Shown here: one piece after another, positions 7,106-8,696 of the stretch
Layout of the letters: every line of letters starts with the position of its first letter
Position numbering within the stretch: the first letter of the stretch is position 1
Source: Cytophagales bacterium
GTDB taxonomy: Bacteria > Bacteroidota > Bacteroidia > Cytophagales > UBA9547
Direction of reading: 5' to 3'
Assembly (NCBI GenBank): GCA_013298205.1
Contig: JAAFJZ010000090.1
Coordinates: 1 to 8,696, forward strand
DNA length: 8,696 nucleotides
Translations under genes and position numbers: made by a program
Notes under the pieces: generated by a model
Told to the model about the DNA's origin: nothing
Database searches by the model: none
Seen by the model: only the letters and a program-made list of their open reading frames with translations

Positions 7106-8032
7106 TTAGTTTAACAAAAACTTTTCTTTATAAACTTGATTTATTCCATCTCTTAATTTAATTTTATATTCCCAGCCTAAATTTTTTATTTTACTTATAT
7201 CCATTAATTTTCTTGGTGTCCCATCTGGTTTGTCAATATCCCAAACGATTTTTCCTTCAAATTTTGTGATTTTTTGTATCATTTCTGCAAGTTCTAATAT
7301 AGATATATCTTCTCCGGAACCAATATTTAAAAAACCTTCTCCATCATAATTAAGCATTAGAAAAAGACAAGCTTCAGCCAAATCGTCTGCATGAAGAAAC
7401 TCCCTTCTTGGTGTACCTGTACCCCAAAGGGTAACCTGATTAGAATTATTTATTTTTGCTTCATGAAACTTTCTCAACATGGCAGGTAAAACATGAGAAT
7501 TTTCTAAATCATAATTGTCATTTTTGCCATACATATTAGTTGGCATAGCTGAGATAAAATTTGCACCGTATTGTTTTTTATAAGCTTGGCACAACATTAC
7601 TCCACTAATTTTGGCAATTGCATACCATTTATTACTTTCTTCAAGTGATGAAGTAAGTAATGCTTCTTCCACAATAGGCTGAGGTGCCATTTTTGGGTAT
7701 ATACATGATGAACCTAAAAACAATAGTTTCTTTACACCATGTTTAAATGATGAATGAATTAAGTTTGTTTCAATCATTAAGTTATTATACAAAAATTCTG
7801 CTGGATATTCATTATTGGCATAAATACCACCAACTTTAGCAGCAGCAATAAAAACATATTCTGGTTTATTTTTTTCAAAAAAATGTTCTACTTCATTTTG
7901 TAAAGTAAGGTTAAGTTCTTTTGAGGTTTTAAATATTAAATTTGTGAATCCTTGGCTTAATAAATATCTGTGTATAGCCGAACCTACCATTCCTCTATGA
8001 CCCGCAATATATATTTTACTTGTTAATTTCAC
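7106..8032 (-). CDS. fcl: GDP-L-fucose synthase
   Basis: Epimerase-reductase (also called WcaG) that turns GDP-4-keto-6-deoxy-D-mannose into GDP-L-fucose using NADPH in the cytoplasm. The 308 residues cover the whole extended short-chain dehydrogenase fold. The nucleotide motif is GHRGMVG at 11-17. The catalytic triad is Ser108 (LGSSCIYPK), Tyr137 and Lys141 (YAIAK). Cys110 and His180 (ENSHVLPA) match the acid-base residues of the E. coli enzyme, and MPTNMYG at 163-169 is also conserved. The start codon is GTG (complement of 8030-8032), three bases after the gmd stop; no ATG precedes the nucleotide-binding motif. Together with gmd it forms the two-step GDP-fucose pathway, and the spacing implies one transcript and coupled translation. 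Fucose would feed capsule, O-antigen or glycoprotein glycans. Confidence 0.97.
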   Translation of the reverse strand: MKLTSKIYIAGHRGMVGSAIHRYLLSQGFTNLIFKTSKELNLTLQNEVEHFFEKNKPEYVFIAAAKVGGIYANNEYPAEFLYNNLMIETNLIHSSFKHGVKKLLFLGSSCIYPKMAPQPIVEEALLTSSLEESNKWYAIAKISGVMLCQAYKKQYGANFISAMPTNMYGKNDNYDLENSHVLPAMLRKFHEAKINNSNQVTLWGTGTPRREFLHADDLAEACLFLMLNYDGEGFLNIGSGEDISILELAEMIQKITKFEGKIVWDIDKPDGTPRKLMDISKIKNLGWEYKIKLRDGINQVYKEKFLLN

Positions 8033-8035
8033 TTT

Positions 8036-8695
8036 TTAAGATTCTTGTTGTGCCAAAACTCTGTGCCCGCCATCTAATAAATATTTATCTTTTTCAAATA
8101 ACAATAAATCAGCTTCTACCATTTCTTTAACAAGTGCTTTAAGATCATATTTGGGTTTCCAACCTAATTTTGTTTTAGATTTAGTTGGGTCTCCGATTAA
8201 TAATTCTACTTCTGTTGGTCTAAAATAGTTTGCATCAATTCCCAATACTTGCATACCTATTTTTAGCTGATATTTATAATTATTACAACTTTCTACAAAG
8301 GCTTTTTCTTCTACTCCAATTCCAGAAAACTTCAATTTTACACCAATTTCATCAAAAGCCATTATTACAAATTCTCTAATTGTAGTTGTAACTCCGGTAG
8401 CTATTACAAAATCTTCTGGTTTTTCTTGCTGTAAAATTAACCACATAGCTTCAACATAATCTTTAGCATGTCCCCAATCTCTTTTGGAATCAATATTTCC
8501 TAAATGAATTATTTTTTCTAATCCTAAAGCAATTTTGGCTACTGCACGAGTAATTTTCCTTGTTACAAAAGTTTCACCTCTTAATGGAGATTCATGATTA
8601 AATAAAATCCCGTTACAAGCAAACATATTATAAGCTTCACGATAATTTACAGTTATCCAATAAGCGTACATTTTGGCTACCGCATAAGGAGAACG
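8036..8695 (-). CDS. gmd: GDP-mannose 4,6-dehydratase, 5' end outside window
   Basis: The C-terminal 219 residues of the NADP-dependent dehydratase that makes GDP-4-keto-6-deoxy-D-mannose from GDP-mannose, the substrate of the neighbouring Fcl. The frame is open to the right edge. Residues before the ATG at 8671 read RSPYAVAK, which holds the catalytic YxxxK pair, so that ATG is internal and the gene continues beyond the window. Other family motifs in visible numbering: NHESPLRGETFVTRK (33-47), GNIDSKRDWGHAKDYV (66-81), YFRPTEVE (157-164) and GDPTKSKTKLGW (168-179). The missing part is about 150 residues holding the Rossmann GxxGxxG and the first catalytic Thr/Glu. It is the first visible gene of the leftward gmd-fcl unit; sugar-cluster genes may continue to the right. 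Confidence 0.96.
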   Translation of the reverse strand, partial: RSPYAVAKMYAYWITVNYREAYNMFACNGILFNHESPLRGETFVTRKITRAVAKIALGLEKIIHLGNIDSKRDWGHAKDYVEAMWLILQQEKPEDFVIATGVTTTIREFVIMAFDEIGVKLKFSGIGVEEKAFVESCNNYKYQLKIGMQVLGIDANYFRPTEVELLIGDPTKSKTKLGWKPKYDLKALVKEMVEADLLLFEKDKYLLDGGHRVLAQQES

Positions 8696-8696
8696 T

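Overview
The window looks like a piece of a low-GC Bacteroidota chromosome. Three things point that way: a bamA gene followed directly by two OmpH/Skp-family genes; coding starts with no recognisable Shine-Dalgarno sequence; and several protein details (short Gln-flanked signal peptides, Bacteroidota-like BioB and Gmd variants). Genus cannot be told from the sequence alone. Genes are densely packed and no gap exceeds about 200 bases.

Left part, plus strand (3-3214): the 3' two thirds of bamA (its 5' end lies outside the window), an ompH/skp-like gene overlapping it by one base, then a second, divergent ompH/skp-like gene with a proline-rich tail. A strong intrinsic terminator (15-bp perfect stem) closes this outer-membrane biogenesis unit. 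BamA folds outer-membrane proteins, and the two OmpH-like proteins are the likely periplasmic chaperones that bring them.

Middle, plus strand (3215-5684): a 149-base gap after the terminator, with a possible promoter and an inverted repeat, leads into bioB (biotin synthase). Eleven bases later comes a 450-residue polytopic membrane protein with a GT-C/GT39-like first loop and a soluble C-terminal tail. It is the least characterised gene here and probably belongs to bacterial-surface glycan assembly.

Right part, minus strand (8695 down to 5701): gmd (cut by the right edge), fcl and a sensor histidine kinase, reading leftwards. Gmd and Fcl convert GDP-mannose to GDP-L-fucose for surface polysaccharide or glycoprotein glycans. 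The kinase lies 40 bases behind fcl and has no response regulator beside it. It meets the membrane-protein gene tail to tail with only 16 bases between stop codons.

Most of the window is ordinary, well-recognised Bacteroidota gene content. I see no CRISPR array, RNA gene, insertion sequence or new defence system. The points most worth a second look are the GT-C-like membrane protein next to bioB, the kinase behind the GDP-fucose genes, the non-aromatic C-terminus of BamA, and the divergence of the two OmpH paralogues.
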